From NCBI RefSeq assembly GCF_050624435.1, contig NC_134539.1:41572001-41636000 (forward strand): DNA of 64,000 bases. Reading direction: 5' to 3'. Within the stretch, counting starts at the first letter, position 1; every line of letters begins with the position of its first letter. The notes under the pieces are model-generated. The model ran no database searches. It saw only the letters and a program-made list of their open reading frames with translations, and had not been told where the DNA came from. Below, piece after piece: positions 23,001 through 35,472 of this stretch. The position numbers and the translations under genes are program-made. Source of the DNA: Tenrec ecaudatus (taxonomy: Eukaryota > Chordata > Mammalia > Afrosoricida > Tenrecidae).

Positions 23001-24050
23001 GGACGCCATTCCTCTTCTAAGAGCAGAGAGTTTATCATTTCCACAATCAGCACCTATTTCATCATCTGTTACCATGGATCAGATCTTTAGAAAGATGATA
23101 GAAATTTAACAATGGACTCGTTTATATGGTGCCTGTCCTCTCGGGAGATCAAGCCAATGTCCAACTCCTGTGCACTGTATGATAACCGTCATCGTGGTGG
23201 CTTGTCATTCTAGTTTCCCACCTTCATGAAGTCCACAGAGCACTAGAGATCATGTAAAGTGGATCAAAACCGTGTTCGATTTGTTATTTGTTTCACATTG
23301 AAAATACAGGCAAAGAAATTGGGCACAAAATGGATCATGGTAGAGCTCCTGAGAGCAGAACCCTTGTTTTACACACCTGTGAGCTGAAAGCCCAAGAGGC
23401 AAAGAGCCCGAGTAATTCCTTTTTCTTTCTGGTGCTTTATTCTTTAGGCTTGAAATCTTACTTAGAATCAACATTTTCCAGTTTGCTTTTCTAAAGATAA
23501 GTGCTTTAAAAACAAGAAGATTATTTTTCTTCCTAAGGTGCAAACACGCATAGCTTAGATGTTCTAAAACACTTAATAAGCAAACAAATGTTGAGTATCA
23601 GCCATGCATCAAACATATGTGAGACTTTGTAGAATATATTCAGCCCAGTTATAACTTAGCATTGACTAATTCAACCTGTGAGCTCATGCACCAATTATTA
23701 AAATTAGTAATATTTTAATCTCAAAATACTCTCAAGAATCACTCTTTTAATATGCCTCAAATGTATATAAACCACGGAATGCCACAGCACTATCCTTTAA
23801 TTCAGAATGAATTGACCTCACAGACAACAGGACAGAGCTAGAGTGGCTATCATGAAGAAATGCTCTCTAAAATATGTTCATTTTCAAATGACGAGAAAAG
23901 AAAAATAACTGACAAAATGCAAACATAAAACATTGATCTTGAAACAAAATTTCATCACTTTCATGTTGTCAGCGAGACAGTTGAAGTTTTAAAAGTAGCA
24001 TGTTTTAATTGTATCAAACATGGTTTTGAACAGAAAAAATATACCAAAAA
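23001..24050. other. Unique DNA, nothing recognised
   Basis: Overlapping frames on both strands (97 and 68 codons near 23250-23543) lack any domain. Confidence 0.4.
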
Positions 24051-24253
24051 GCTAAACTCATGGCCAGCCAGTTAACTCCAACTCATAGCGATCCCTTAGG
24101 ACATTGTAGGATTGCCTCTGTGGGTTTCTAAGCATGTAACTCTTCATGGAAGTAGAAAGCCTCATTTTCTCCTGAGGAGCTCTGGGTAGTTTCAAACTGT
24201 GTACCTTGAAGTTAGCAGCCCAACACTAACCCAGTAAGTTACTAGGGTTCCAT
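24051..24253 (-). mobile_element. AfroSINE, near complete, antisense
   Basis: 'cagttaactccaactcatag', 'gcctcattttctcctgagga', 'cttgaagttagcagcccaac' and the terminal 'gttactagggttcc' are the reversed SINE from tail to head. Confidence 0.88.
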
Positions 24254-25346
24254 ATAATCTGCCCCAAACAATGAAAGTTAGAGTTTCAAACAATTTCCTA
24301 CAGAAATAATTGTTTTCAACGGTAAATAGTTTTAGGAAACTGAGTCCTATGTGAGCATATCCTGGGTAGTTAAGGAGACTTGTGGCTTCACGGAGCACCA
24401 CAGTAACTTGATATTACAAACTGTATCTCTTATTTTTATCAATATATTTGGAAAGTTTAAAACGTATGCACTTACTTGGTTTTGGGTTTGGAAATCAATA
24501 GGTTAAAGTTTGGTAGAATTGAATGATTTTGGAGCAAATCACATAACCCCTTTTAAAGGATGATATTTCTAACTCTACTGCTCCTTCCTTTGCTCTTTTG
24601 TTTCCTCTTAAATTGGCTAAGGAATTTAGACCAAATATAGAGATGCCCTAAAAGGAAAGACGTGTCAGACTCCGTGAAGAAGGAAATCAATAGAAAGTCT
24701 TTGCTACACCAGGAACTTCTGCAAGAGGGCATTGTTTCCCCCACTCCAAATCTTTGATGTGTGATTTGCAAAGGACAACTTTTCACTCGTCCCAAAATAA
24801 TGCTGTGTAGGTTTTGCAACACACATCCCCCAGAATGTTACCAAATAAAAATATTTTTGTTTGGCTTGTGTCACCTATATGCTGCCTATAGCCCCTTTAC
24901 ACATGGATGGAGGAAAGATAAAGATATATAATGTGCAAGGCAGATATGTACTCACTTCGGTGCAGATCTGCCAAAGGATGCATCTTTAACTCTATTTTCT
25001 TTATGGTAACTAGTCTTTACCAAAAGCTACCATTAAGCCTGGCAAGTTTAGGACAGGAGTATTATACTCAGTGAGAAGCAAGAGGCTAACCAGTAAGAAG
25101 TTTTCTCATCATGAGACTTTTGCATGTCATATTTAAGCAGTCTTTGTTGGGGAAGAAGGTGAACATGCAGTGTATTCAAACTTTCTATTCCTGCCGTAAT
25201 CCTATCTGGGGCAGGAGTGGGTTCTGTGTTGTGATAGAGGCATTGGGTTCTATTTTCTGCGGCTTCTAGTTGATTTGACTCATGTTTGATGTTCCTGACA
25301 CTGGCCTTCTTTACTACTGCATTTTATGATTAGTTATTCCTAGCAT
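24254..25346. other. Unique DNA, nothing recognised
   Basis: About 1.1 kb without repeat or exon signals that I can name. Confidence 0.4.
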
Positions 25347-25545
25347 AAGGAATCCTCCTGGTGCAGTGTTTAAGTCTTCAGCTTCTGACTTAAAGGTTGG
25401 AAGTTCAAGCCTACCAGGAGCTCCCTGTAGTGAAAGATGCGGCAGTCTAGTTGGGTAAAGGTTACATCCTATGAGGTGGTTCTAAGGGTAGAAGCTACTG
25501 TGGTCTAGAGCATCACTGTGCATTGGAATAGTTTAAGGTATTTGG
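25347..25545 (+). mobile_element. AfroSINE
   Basis: 'aaggaatcctcctggtgcag' is the head, 'gttggaagttcaagcctacc' the B-box region and 'tgaaagatgcggcagtctag' the body. The 3' part is diverged. Confidence 0.82.
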
Positions 25546-25569
25546 GTTACTAACACGTAGGGGTGTACT

Positions 25570-25667
25570 AGTTTCCAGTGCTGGTGAACATGGGCTTGCC
25601 ACTGCCCTGAGATTCAGATTTCTAATCACTGCACTGCCTCATCTCAACCCCAGGGCTCTTTACATCT
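25570..25667 (-). mobile_element. AfroSINE 5' fragment, antisense (weak)
   Basis: 'actgccctgagattcagatt' and 'cactgcactgcctcatctca' before 'ccccagggctctt' look like a reversed head. Short, so uncertain. Confidence 0.35.
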
Positions 25668-27816
25668 ACCCACCCCTCAGCACTTCTTTTTCTTCCTGGT
25701 GTCCCTTGGATTTTCTTCTTCGATATCCTATAAACCTCATACAGACAATGAGCAGTTGAGAATGCTTCAGCCTATCCAGGTATCTCTCTTTGCCCTTGTG
25801 ATTCATTAGTCTTTTGCCATATCAGCTTCTCTGAGAGGCTGATAGTGTCTATCCCCAAGCCTATGTCGCAGGAGAGCCTAGCATTACCTTAACCGTCCCA
25901 CCTGTGCCAATAGCTTGGGTAGTGAGAGGGGTAGTTACTTACTGTTCTTTTTGTTGTCTTTTTATAGAGAATAGAGCTTTAAAAGGAAACAGTACATCAT
26001 AACCAAGATTATAACTACTACGAATTTTATTGACAATTATTGTATTTTTCTACTTCCTCTTCATAATTTGGACACCTTATTTTTGAATCTACATTTGAAT
26101 TCCACATGTAAGATTACATAACTGTTTTTAGAAAATCAGTTCTATTTTAAATAGTATCTATAGAATATACTTATAAAATACACAAAGGTACCTAAAGATC
26201 TCCCTGTAAAGAGGATAATTTTTTTACCTAAAGCTTGTATAGGTTAAAAATGTATTCAAAAGCATAAATAAAAATTGTTTACTATTACAGAATGAGAAAA
26301 TTAGATACATTCTCTTTAATGGTTTGAATTGATGGTATTTTACCAATTTTATTTTAGCCTATATAACTGTCACAACTGGCAAACATTTGTTTTTCTCCCA
26401 TATTGGCTCTATTGTGACTCTTATTGGATTTTATTTATATAAGACATTCAAGATAAATAGAGGCCTGAAAAGGAATGAATTGAATGCAACTAACTATGGA
26501 AATTCATGAAGAACTTGCTGGCTCTAAAAAGATACCACTCGTAGTCACGAGAATCACTGCACATTCCAGGTGCCAACAGTTGTCTCTCATGAGTTGGTTT
26601 GGGTGTGAAGGGCAGCTGCAAACATAAATGATCAAGTGAAATTGATTTCTATGTGTCATCATCGATTACAAAATTAACACCAGATTCAATTTCTCCAGAA
26701 AGTTGTAACTGATTGTGTCACACTTAATTGCTGCCTTTTATCCATTATTAATTAATCCTAGTAAAGCCGCCTTCACAAAAGAGGAAGGCTGCTCCTTAAC
26801 TCTACTGGGCAGCACAAAGGAATATTCATAATCTGTGTCTCCAAACTAAAGTGAAGGGACTTTGATTAGCAAGAGAATCAGGATCCCGACAAAGTACAAA
26901 CTGGGCAAATGAAAGCTCTCTCATTCCTGAGCACACGTAGCTCTTCCCCTTTGTTGGCACGTGGGACATTGCCTTCTAAGTGCACACATTATCCTAGGAA
27001 GACGCTCCATATTACCTATGGGTTTAGGCAGAAAGAGAACTCTTGTCAAGAGTTATTGGGACTGATAAATCATCAGAGTTAACTTTAGGATGTAACCTAA
27101 GAGCAAGTTGCTTTGATGAATGGCAAAGTTAAGGATGTGAACTGAATATTTCTTTAAGAAATGGATGCTTCTTTCAGGTACAAATTGCTAGCTTTGAGAA
27201 ATAAAGGCATTGTTGCTGTCATTGAAAAACAGATACTTTAATTATGAGTTATATTGGCCTAAATGTAGCAGCTCAAGCAAAATAGTAGACTCAGCTAATG
27301 CAAAAGAAACCTGGTACCAATGCTTAGAAATGATGGGGAAATATAACTTTTAAAAGGGTTAATAGCTGAATTAAAAGGGAAAATAAAGACCAATGGAGAT
27401 CCCTAGATGTTAGAAAAGACGGGAAACTATCAGAGTTGTCAGACTTGAGGTGGCTGCCCCATGGAACCAGGGGGTCCGTTACTAGTGCCCAGGTGGAGGC
27501 CTTGGGCCTGACCACCAAGGTTCTCTCATGAACTAATACACACTTTTAGAGAACTGCCTACTAATTTTGATGGATAGTGTGTATATCTAGTGGTTTTTAG
27601 GTACAGAGAAGAATTAAGATGAAATTGACCACGAGATGATAAGTGGGCGTTTGTAGGAATGTAGAGAGAAGGCAGTCTCCAGTGAAGAAAATTCTGCCTG
27701 TTGGAGAGATCAATCAACTGCAAAGGGAAATTCTTGGCGATGGAGGATCTCCACTGCGCTGAGGGCACTGCCATTCTGGAGTACTACAGTTGTGGGCATC
27801 CGGCAGGTTCAACAGG
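25668..27816. other. Unique DNA, 2.1 kb, no gene seen
   Basis: No repeat family recognised. The segment 26600-26860 contains closely spaced AT-rich homeobox-type cores including 'attattaattaatccta', with few simple repeats. Short frames at 27324-27774 have no domain. Confidence 0.4.
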
Positions 27817-28105
27817 AGCCCTGGTGGCGTCGTGGTTACGAGTTGGTCAGCCAATCACAGGTTGGCAGTTCCAAACTCTTAGCTGCTTCTCTTCAGGAGA
27901 AAGAGGAGGCGTTCAACTCCCCTAAAGAGTTACAGTCTCAGAAACTCTCACGTCCACTAGTGGCCCCAAGGAAGAACAGCGAGACTATATGCTTTTGCAG
28001 AGATTTACAATCTTGGACACCTTACTGAGCAATTCTACTCGTGTACCATAAGATGCTGTGAGTTAGAATCAATTCTGTGGTGGTGGATTTGGCTGGGTTT
28101 GGAAT
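27817..28105 (+). mobile_element. AfroSINE with internal expansion
   Basis: 'ggagccctggtggcgtcgtg' begins a well-kept head, with an A-box-like 'tggttacgagttgg' and B-box-like 'ggttggcagttccaaact'. The tail ends 'gatgctgtgagttagaatca'. At about 290 bp it is longer than its relatives because the segment about 27920-28000 is extra, perhaps a partial duplication ('gagttacagtctcagaaact' and later 'agatttacaatcttggacac'). Confidence 0.88.
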
Positions 28106-28106
28106 G

Positions 28107-28260
28107 GTGAGAGTCTCGTAGTTCAAATCCACCTAGAAGTGCTGCGGACAAAAAGGGCCTGGCGAAAACCTACTTTTCTACCTCTGTGAAAAACCTATGG
28201 AGTAATTCTATTCTCTAACGCATGGGTCACTATGAGTTGTAACCAGCTCTTTGGCATTTT
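28107..28260 (+). mobile_element. AfroSINE 3' part, following directly
   Basis: 'gtagttcaaatccacctaga', 'gcgaaaacctacttttctac' and 'tcactatgagttgtaaccag' show a second, head-truncated copy in the same orientation. Confidence 0.75.
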
Positions 28261-28429
28261 TATTTTGTATTGTTTTGCAATTTTGTATAAGAACTGTGAG
28301 ACTTAAGCTATTTTTCCCCTCCACCAACGTATACATTTTAGCATATACTAAATCAAACACAAAGAACACTACCCTAAAGGGACTAATTTTTGGTTTTATT
28401 CTCCATTTCTTTTATGAATATCCACTATG
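28261..28429. other. Unique DNA
   Basis: No feature recognised. Confidence 0.3.
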
Positions 28430-28540
28430 TGTCACTTTACATGTATTATGATATTCAGTCTTTATGCAAGTTCTATGATGTAGATCATGCAGTCATTCTA
28501 CTTTAGAGATGAGTATGCTATAACTCAAATGGAACATGGT
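28430..28540 (-). repeat. MIR-like fragment, antisense (weak)
   Basis: 'atgatgtagatcatgcagtc' before 'tttagagatgagtatgctat' resembles the reversed MIR core around the 'tttacagatgaggaaactga' region. Confidence 0.4.
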
Positions 28541-29084
28541 TTATGATAATTTTAACTCTCTACTGATATCTGATGGATCTTACAATTTTAGGCTATGATT
28601 ATTCCTTCTGTATCATAATGAGATATTTTACAAATGCGTTGTTGTGTAGGCAATAGATTCTTACCTCTCTAAGTTGGGTTATAAACAGATTGCCCTTATA
28701 AACAAGTATACTAAGCATAACTTTTTTTGTCAGATGTACAGTTGTCACTAGGCTGCAGAGATAAACAAAGGTGTGAGAACATTATTATTTTAAGTTACTA
28801 TTCTTATCCCAATGCGTACACTCAGGACCTGTTTGTATTCTCCCATAACCCTTCCACAGTTACCTCCATGTATTTACAAAGGTGAGGCTTTGTGCCCATA
28901 AACAGTCTGTCAGCTATAGCTACAAGCTGGTGTTCTCCATGCTGTTTTTCTCCTGCTCTAGTCCATTAGTTCTTCGACTTCATATGTTTTCTCATAGTAA
29001 CTAACATGTTTAGCACTGTGAAGTAGATGCTATTATTTCTATGTTCGGTTGAGAGTATTAAGGCAAAAGATGCTTAAGCTTAGC
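28541..29084. other. Unique DNA with possible MIR remnant
   Basis: The end (about 28960-29084) has a weak antisense MIR-like order, cut by the LTR that follows. Nothing else recognised. Confidence 0.3.
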
Positions 29085-29475
29085 TGAGGCAGTTAGTTTA
29101 TTGCGCCAATCTGGCCGATAAACACATGTGGGATTAATAAAAGGGTGGAACGATAAATGGATCAACGAGCCTCGCCTTTCTTATCTCTTACTCTTTGATC
29201 ATAAGACCAGTGTGCGGGTGACTTGCTTGTTCTGTGTCTCAATTTGCAAGCTACACTACCTGTGGGACACCTAACCCCTGGACTGTGTTGCTGTAACTTG
29301 AGGTTCCTTCAAGGCCTGCTTTGCCACACAATAGGAATTTATATCTCTTGAACTGGGGACTGTCAGATCCTGTCATCTGGCTGACTGTTTATTTCTTGTG
29401 CTATGTATCTATCCATCTGTGTATATATATATTAGCAATCTGGTTTTGTCTCTCTAGAGGACCCTGTCTAACACA
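29085..29475 (+). mobile_element. ERVL-like solo LTR
   Basis: 'agtttattgcgccaatctgg', 'gataaacacatgtgggatta', 'gatcataagaccagtgtgcg' and 'gttttgtctctctagaggac' match, block for block, the LTR at 47641-48106. It ends ctaacaca. Type and layout resemble MLT2-class LTRs of the ERVL group. No clean 5-bp duplication could be fixed, so the left end is approximate. Confidence 0.82.
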
Positions 29476-30729
29476 GAGGGCTGATGAATCAATGACAGCA
29501 CTGTTTTAAAATCTCTCCCTCTAAATTACCCTACAACTTGTTTGGAAGTCATAGCAATTAAACCTTTACTCTTGGCTCAACATTGAAGCAGAGAAAAAAT
29601 AGTTCCTGATTTTGTCAATTATTTTTCACTGATTTTTTCTCTTTGGCATAGTAAGAATCCAGTAGTTTCGTTTCAAAAGAGAATCTAACTATTTTACATT
29701 TTTTGTCTGTGGTTTTTTGTTTATGTGTTTTGGCATGGCCTGTTTTGGCCTCAATATAATATGCAGGGAACAGCACAACCTTGCTCATGAGGTTTGCAGG
29801 CTGTATTCACTTTCAGGGCAATTTTCCAAAAACAAATTTATGTATTTCTCTTCCCTGAATGCTAGTGATGATGATAACAGACACTCGCCCTGAGCTCCGT
29901 AGATGGCATATGTAATGGTGGATTGGCACAGTTCTTCCATTGCTCCTGCTCTCTGAACCAACTATTAGGGAGGTAGATCTCAAAAGTCCCTTCTTTATAA
30001 GCATTGCATTCAGATGTCTGAAATGGTATAGACATGACAATCAGAGATCAAGAGAAGCTTCTAAAAGATCCAAAATAGATTTACAACATTTAGAACTCTA
30101 ATAGGAGAACTAAAAAATTGCCTTGAGAAAATATCCAAGTGTGGAACTAAATGGCAAAGTGACAAACGATATGAAGGAAAAGATAAGAGTTGTAGGCTTC
30201 ATTATCCATCCATAGGAGTCCCGTTAGAAATGTGATGGAAATAACATATGTGGATGACTCTCAGATGAGAAATACAAGCATTCAAAGGAAGAGTGTGGCC
30301 ACTAGCGTCAAACCATGGTTGCATCCTGGTTCCAGATATACTCATATATGCGACTGAATCAGCTCTACACGCATGGTGCATGTGAGTCCCTCAGTTTCTG
30401 GCTCTCTGTGATGTCAGGGGTTAAGAATCATGCTCTCTGGTTGTTAAAGGTTTTGCATACAACTCTTCCGTGTTTGGCACTACCTAACATTACTTACTTT
30501 TAAGAAAGATAAAAGTAGTTTTCAAAATAGGTTCAGGAACGAAGGAAATATAATAAATAACAATAAAATTTGAAAAAAATGTTGAAATGAAAATTCTAGA
30601 ATTGAGACATTGTCAGTCACACTATGGTCCTTCTAGCCATAATCTCTTTTGTGATGTATTGTAAATTCTAGACTCAATAACTGTGGTTAGAAACCCATTT
30701 AATTAAACCCATTAATTAAAAATGTATGT
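29476..30729. other. Unique DNA, nothing recognised
   Basis: No repeat or exon recognised in about 1.25 kb. Confidence 0.4.
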
Positions 30730-31795
30730 CATACATTTCAATAGTTAGTCATATTCAAAAGAGTTGTATAATTATCATCACAATCAATTTTAGGAGATTT
30801 CTTTGTCCTTGTGCTCATTGTTGTTAACCAACCCACCACGACAATAGGAAACTATTAGTTCAGTTGTTGTCTCTGTAGATTTACTTGTCCTGGATTTTAT
30901 ATTAAAAAACAACAACATATAAATTCAAACAAAAACCAAACAACTCAGTAACAATGGCAGAGTACAACTAAGGAAAAACTCAATGAAAAAGAAAGCAGAT
31001 AATATCATAAACTGGATCAAGTGTACACTGGATAAAAATGGCAAGGGGTCACATTCTAACCTACATGCAACTATAGCGATCTGCCTTGCGATGCACTTTG
31101 TCTGATAATGAGACCCCTTCCTTTCCAATCACTGATCCCCAGAGCTTTAGTCCCCTTGGGGGACTCTGCCAATGAGTCTTGAGCACTCACTGACACCCAT
31201 GCTCTTCTGCAAATCAATGTTCAGGATTTAAACTCGAATGCTGTTCCTTCCTCTGGATATGGATTTCATTCTTTACAATCAATGTTTGACTCAGATAGGC
31301 CTGTATGCTTCTTCCATGTAATTTAGCTACCACCTCACTTAGATAGCTGCTTGCTTTCAGAGAAGCCGATGCCTACATCAATGTACTATGTGCTATGTCT
31401 TGAGACTGTTCACACCCCACAACTGTGGTCAGAGGGAATGTACTGGAGTCTTACGTCCATGTGGGGACCCTGTAAATGAACTCGGGGCTTCTACTCTCAT
31501 CCCCCGTCTTCTGCAAACTGGGTACTTGGATATTTGCCCAGGAGTGGAATTATGGGGTCACAGAGTATATATCTGTATCCCTAGTAGTAAGCAACATGTA
31601 CATGTATTTTAACACTGTTTTCTTCAAAATTGCACATTCCCTTTTCATTAAAATCCCATGCTTTCTTTTTGAGTCAGGTTTTTCTATTTGTCCAGTAATT
31701 CTTATTAGTTTATTTGTTTATTTGTTTCCAGTTTATATTTTGTATGGTTTTCTGTATAGAAAATCCAAAATAATTGGATCTAGACTCTAGATCCT
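30730..31795 (-). mobile_element. Old L1M-type LINE-1 3' region, antisense
   Basis: 'gttgtataattatcatcaca' with 'ttttaggagatttctttgtc' resembles the reversed L1M 3' UTR found at 37440. Near 31540, 'ggagtggaattatggggtca' is the well-known L1M 3' UTR block. The parts between are diverged, so there may be two fragments. Confidence 0.6.
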
Positions 31796-32267
31796 AAAGA
31801 GACAGTAACTGGATTGATAAATGACTAAGGACATGGCGGGGAAGAATATGGGGAGAAGGTAAACTAACAATAATGAGTATTAGAAGAAAATATTCTAAAA
31901 TTGATTGTGAGGATTATTGCATAAATCTAAAATGATTGAATGATTAAATTGTACGATATGTGAAGTATATGCCCATAAACCCATTTAAAAAAATTCTATC
32001 ATCTAAGTTCCCGTCAAATTAATAAATTATAATCCACTCTTCCCCTTCTATTTCTCTCTCTCATGTTTCACTTCTATTTTTTTAAATCACATTTTCTTTC
32101 TGCTTTGAGGAACTAAGGCTAGTCATCTTTTTCTGCCTTATTTTTTCCCACAAGGCAAGGTTTGCTTTTGGTCTCATCTAGGTATGTGCGTAAATGGTTG
32201 AGCTGTTACACAAATGAGTGACTATCTGGCTCGACCTTTTACAATTTGTGCATTTAACAGCAAAGCC
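31796..32267. other. Unique DNA
   Basis: No feature recognised. Confidence 0.3.
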
Positions 32268-32488
32268 AGTGTGATGCTCCGGAGAAGGCCATCGTGCTGG
32301 GTAAGGCGGAGGGGCAGTGAGAACGAGGAAGGCCCTCCCGGAGATGAATTGACACTGTGGCTGCAACAAAGGCCGTAGGCATAGGAGCAGTTGGGAGGAT
32401 GATGGAGGACCGTGCAATATTCAGTTTTGTAGTAGGATTGCTATGGGTCACAACTGACCTGATGGCACCTAACAACAACAACAACAAG
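32268..32488 (+). mobile_element. RTE LINE 3' end with (AAC)n tail
   Basis: 'gtgctgggtaaggcggaggg', 'tgacactgtggctgcaacaa' and 'gctatgggtcacaactgacc' followed by (AAC)5 form the end of an RTE-type LINE. The last bases before the tail resemble the AfroSINE 3' end, which fits RTE-driven SINE mobility. Confidence 0.8.
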
Positions 32489-32780
32489 ACTTGGTAACTT
32501 TGGGAGGTAGCGTCCTCTGTAGAAGACAAAGAACATTGTTTTAATCTTCCTAGTTCACTAAGGTGATACAGACTTGGAGATTTTCTGTAAGCCCATGAAG
32601 GCCACAAGAAGCTTACGAGTGCTCTGCATAGCCCAAATGGGACTGTGCGTTAAGATAAGTTTGTGTGATGCTTCTGGATTGAGGCTTTTGTGGTAGTATA
32701 GGACAGGGAAGATGTGGCTGAGGGGAGAACTCACAGTGCTAAATTGTAAATATTCTATAATGAGCAATCTGGCTAGAAGC

Positions 32781-32970
32781 TGGAGCCCTGGGTGGCACCG
32801 TGAGCTATGCACTGGACTGCAAACTGCAAGGTCACCAGTTTGAAACCATCAGCTGGAGAAAGATGAGGCTCTCTATTTTCAGAAAGTTGTGGTCTTGCAG
32901 TTTCATGGAGGCAGCTCTAGTCTGTCTTTGAGGGCTGCTCTGAGTCGGGATTCACTGGATGGCAGGAAGG
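32781..32970 (+). mobile_element. AfroSINE
   Basis: Head 'ggagccctgggtggcaccgt', B-box region 'caccagtttgaaaccatcag', tail 'tctgagtcgggattcactgg' in the right order. Confidence 0.88.
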
Positions 32971-32989
32971 GAGAGTGATGAGCATATAA

Positions 32990-33215
32990 GGAGGAACCTG
33001 GTGGCATAACAGGCTAGTCATCGAGTTTCTAGCCATAAGGTTAATGTTTTGAATCCAACAGCCACTCAGCAAAAGAACAATGAGGCTGTCCCCTCCCTTA
33101 AAGATTTAAAGTTGGTCAGGGTAAAAAACAATTCTTTTTAAAGCTCCAAAACCCCAAAGGGGCCTTAGACTTTTGTCCACAGGGTTGTTGTGAGTGTGGA
33201 CTGATTCACTTAGTT
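32990..33215 (+). mobile_element. AfroSINE, second of a direct pair
   Basis: 'ggaggaacctggtggcataa' is a diverged head. The rest follows AfroSINE order to 'ttgttgtgagtgtggactga'. Confidence 0.75.
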
Positions 33216-33605
33216 CGGGTTATGCCCTAGAAGGAGCAGAGAGCCATGTGAGTGGTGGTGTTGGACAAGAACATGGACAGTACCATGAACTGCCAGGAGA
33301 ACAAACAACTCTGTCTTGGGCGAAGTGCAGCCAGACCACTCTTTGGAGGGGAGAATGGCGAGACTTGGTCTCATGCATTTTGGACATGTTGTCAGGGAGA
33401 GCGGCCATCATGTTTGGTAAAGTCGGAGGTCCGTGAAAAAGAGATAGGTGCACCAAGAGATGAGTGGACACAGTGGCCGTGACAGTGTGCTCGAATACAA
33501 AAAATGTGAGTCTGGTGCAGGATCGGGAATGTTTCGTTCAGGTGGGCACCCGGTTGCTGTAAGTCAGATCAACAGGCACTCAACAGCAGCAATAGCTACA
33601 CAAGG
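33216..33605 (+). mobile_element. RTE LINE 3' end
   Basis: 'ccatgaactgccaggagaac', 'aaacaactctgtcttgggcg' and 'gcagccagaccactctttgg' match the RTE copy at 45135-45200. It ends at 'caacaggcactcaacagcag'. Only the last coding part and the short 3' UTR are kept. The opposing frames of 76-98 codons here reflect decayed RTE sequence. Confidence 0.82.
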
Positions 33606-33930
33606 GAAGTGGCTTCCTGGAAAAAGGTTTTTAAAGCCATCGTTCACCATAAAACAGATGGCCAGAGACCAGCGGTCAAGGCAAGTGCTAGTGGCCTTGC
33701 TAAGCATCGTGGACGAAAGCAAAGTCTCTTGCAAAGTCAATTAATAGATGCTCAGAACTAAACACAACAGCAAAAACTACTCTGATGAGGTACCAGAGAA
33801 AAGATTCAAAATTCATTTTTAATGGGTTTAGACAAATTCGGATGATGTGGAACAATGTAAGTTATTCTGGTTCTGTATGTAATATTTTAAAATATGAAAC
33901 AATTATCCCATCGGAAATTCTTATGTTGTT
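33606..33930. other. Unique DNA between RTE copies
   Basis: No family recognised. Confidence 0.3.
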
Positions 33931-35105
33931 GTTGTCTAGTGTCATTCAGTGCTGTCCACCATCCTTACAATTACGATGTTTGAGCCCATTGTTCCAGCAA
34001 CTGTGTCCAGCAATATCATATAGACGCTTCCTATTTTTGCCACCCCTGTGCTTTACCAAGGATGACGTCCAACTCCAGTAACTCGACATTCCTAAAACCA
34101 CTTCCTTTCCTCTAAGTCGGATTCTGGCTGTAGTGCTTCCAAAACAGATTTTTGTGTTTTAACATCATCCTTGATGTTCAATATTCTTCTCCAGCATCAT
34201 AAGTAAAATGCAACAAGTTTGCTTCTATCTTCCTTGTTCAGTATCCAACTTTTTTCACATCCATATGAGGCGATTGAACATACCATGGATTGGATCAGGT
34301 CCACTCTGGTCCTCAAAGTAACATCATTGATTTTTAACACTTTAAAGAGATCTTGTGCAGCAGATTTACCCAATGTTTATATCCTTTGATCTTGACTGCT
34401 GCTTCATGAGCATTGATTGTGGATACAAGCAAGACAAAATCTTTGGCAACTTCAATCTTTTCTCCATTGATCATGATGTTACCTATTGGTCCAGTTGTGA
34501 AGATTTTGGTTTTCTTCACACTGAGTTGTAATCCACACTGAAGGCTGCAGTTCTTAATCTTTATTAGCAAGTGCTTCAAGTCCTCCTCACTTTCAACAAG
34601 CAAGGTTATGTCATCGGCACATCGGAGGCTATTAATAAACCGTCCTCCATTCCTGCACTATTCTTCATTTATTCCAGCTTCTCTGATTATTTTCTCAGCA
34701 TACAAATTGAATAACTATGAATGGGTACAACACTAACACACACCTTTCCTGATTTTAACGCACGTGACATTCTCTTGTTCTATTCAAAGAAATGTCTCTT
34801 AATCCTGCACAAGTTGAACATGAGCACAATTAAGTGTCTTGGAAATTCATTGTTCTAGAGCTATCCATAGTTTGCTATGATTCATACAGTCAATTAAAAC
34901 ACAAGTAAACATCTTTCTGGTATTCTTGGCTTTCAGACAATGATATAATATCCCATTTTCCCTGTCCTCTTCTGAATTGAGCCAGCACCTGTGGGAGCTC
35001 CCTGTAATACTACACCCATTGTTCAATGATCTTCAGCAAAATTTTACTTGCATGTAATATTAATGATATTCTTCTATAATTTGAGCATTTTGGGGTCAAA
35101 ATGTT
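33931..35105 (-). mobile_element. RTE LINE, 3' third, antisense
   Basis: Begins with the reversed tail 'gttgttgttgtctagtgtca' and runs into reverse-transcriptase code on the minus strand. The frame 34603-34334 reads LVESEEDLKHLLIKI and SVKKTKIFTTGP, the region just after the RT YADD motif in RTE elements, before the sequence decays. It is 5'-truncated and carries stops, so it is inactive. Confidence 0.88.
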
Positions 35106-35109
35106 GGGC

Positions 35110-35386
35110 CACTGTTGTTTGTTTAAAATCATTTTATTGAGGGCTATTACACCTCTTATAACATTCCAAACATCAGTAACATCAAGCATATTTGTACATA
35201 TGTTTCCATCATTGTTTTGAAAACATTTTATTTCTACTTGAGCCCTTGGTATAAGCTCCTCTTTTCCCCATCCTCCTCCAACCTCCCACCCTTTGAATCC
35301 TTAATCAATTATATATTGTTTTTTTATTATTTTGTAATGTACACTGTCCGTTGTTTCCCTTCACCTACATTTCTGTTGTTCATCCC

Positions 35387-35417
<31 letters not shown>

Positions 35418-35455
35418 CTATCCAACCTTGTGATGGATTCCCCCTGAGTCACTTT
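35110..35455 (-). mobile_element. LINE-1 3' end, antisense, with (GT)n
   Basis: 'aaaatcattttattgagggc' is the reversed L1 terminus, followed by 'tttgtacatatgtttccatc' and 'tacttgagcccttggtataa'. The 76-codon plus frame is not a gene. Confidence 0.85.
35387..35417 (+). repeat. (GT)n microsatellite
   Basis: About 12 GT units followed by an interrupted ATGTGTG run, inside the L1 3' end. Confidence 0.95.
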
Positions 35456-35472
35456 TATTTGTTGTTATTTAA

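Noticed and set aside
27817-27890. tRNA gene
   Set aside because: The A- and B-box-like parts belong to an AfroSINE head; no cloverleaf with a 7-bp acceptor stem can be drawn.
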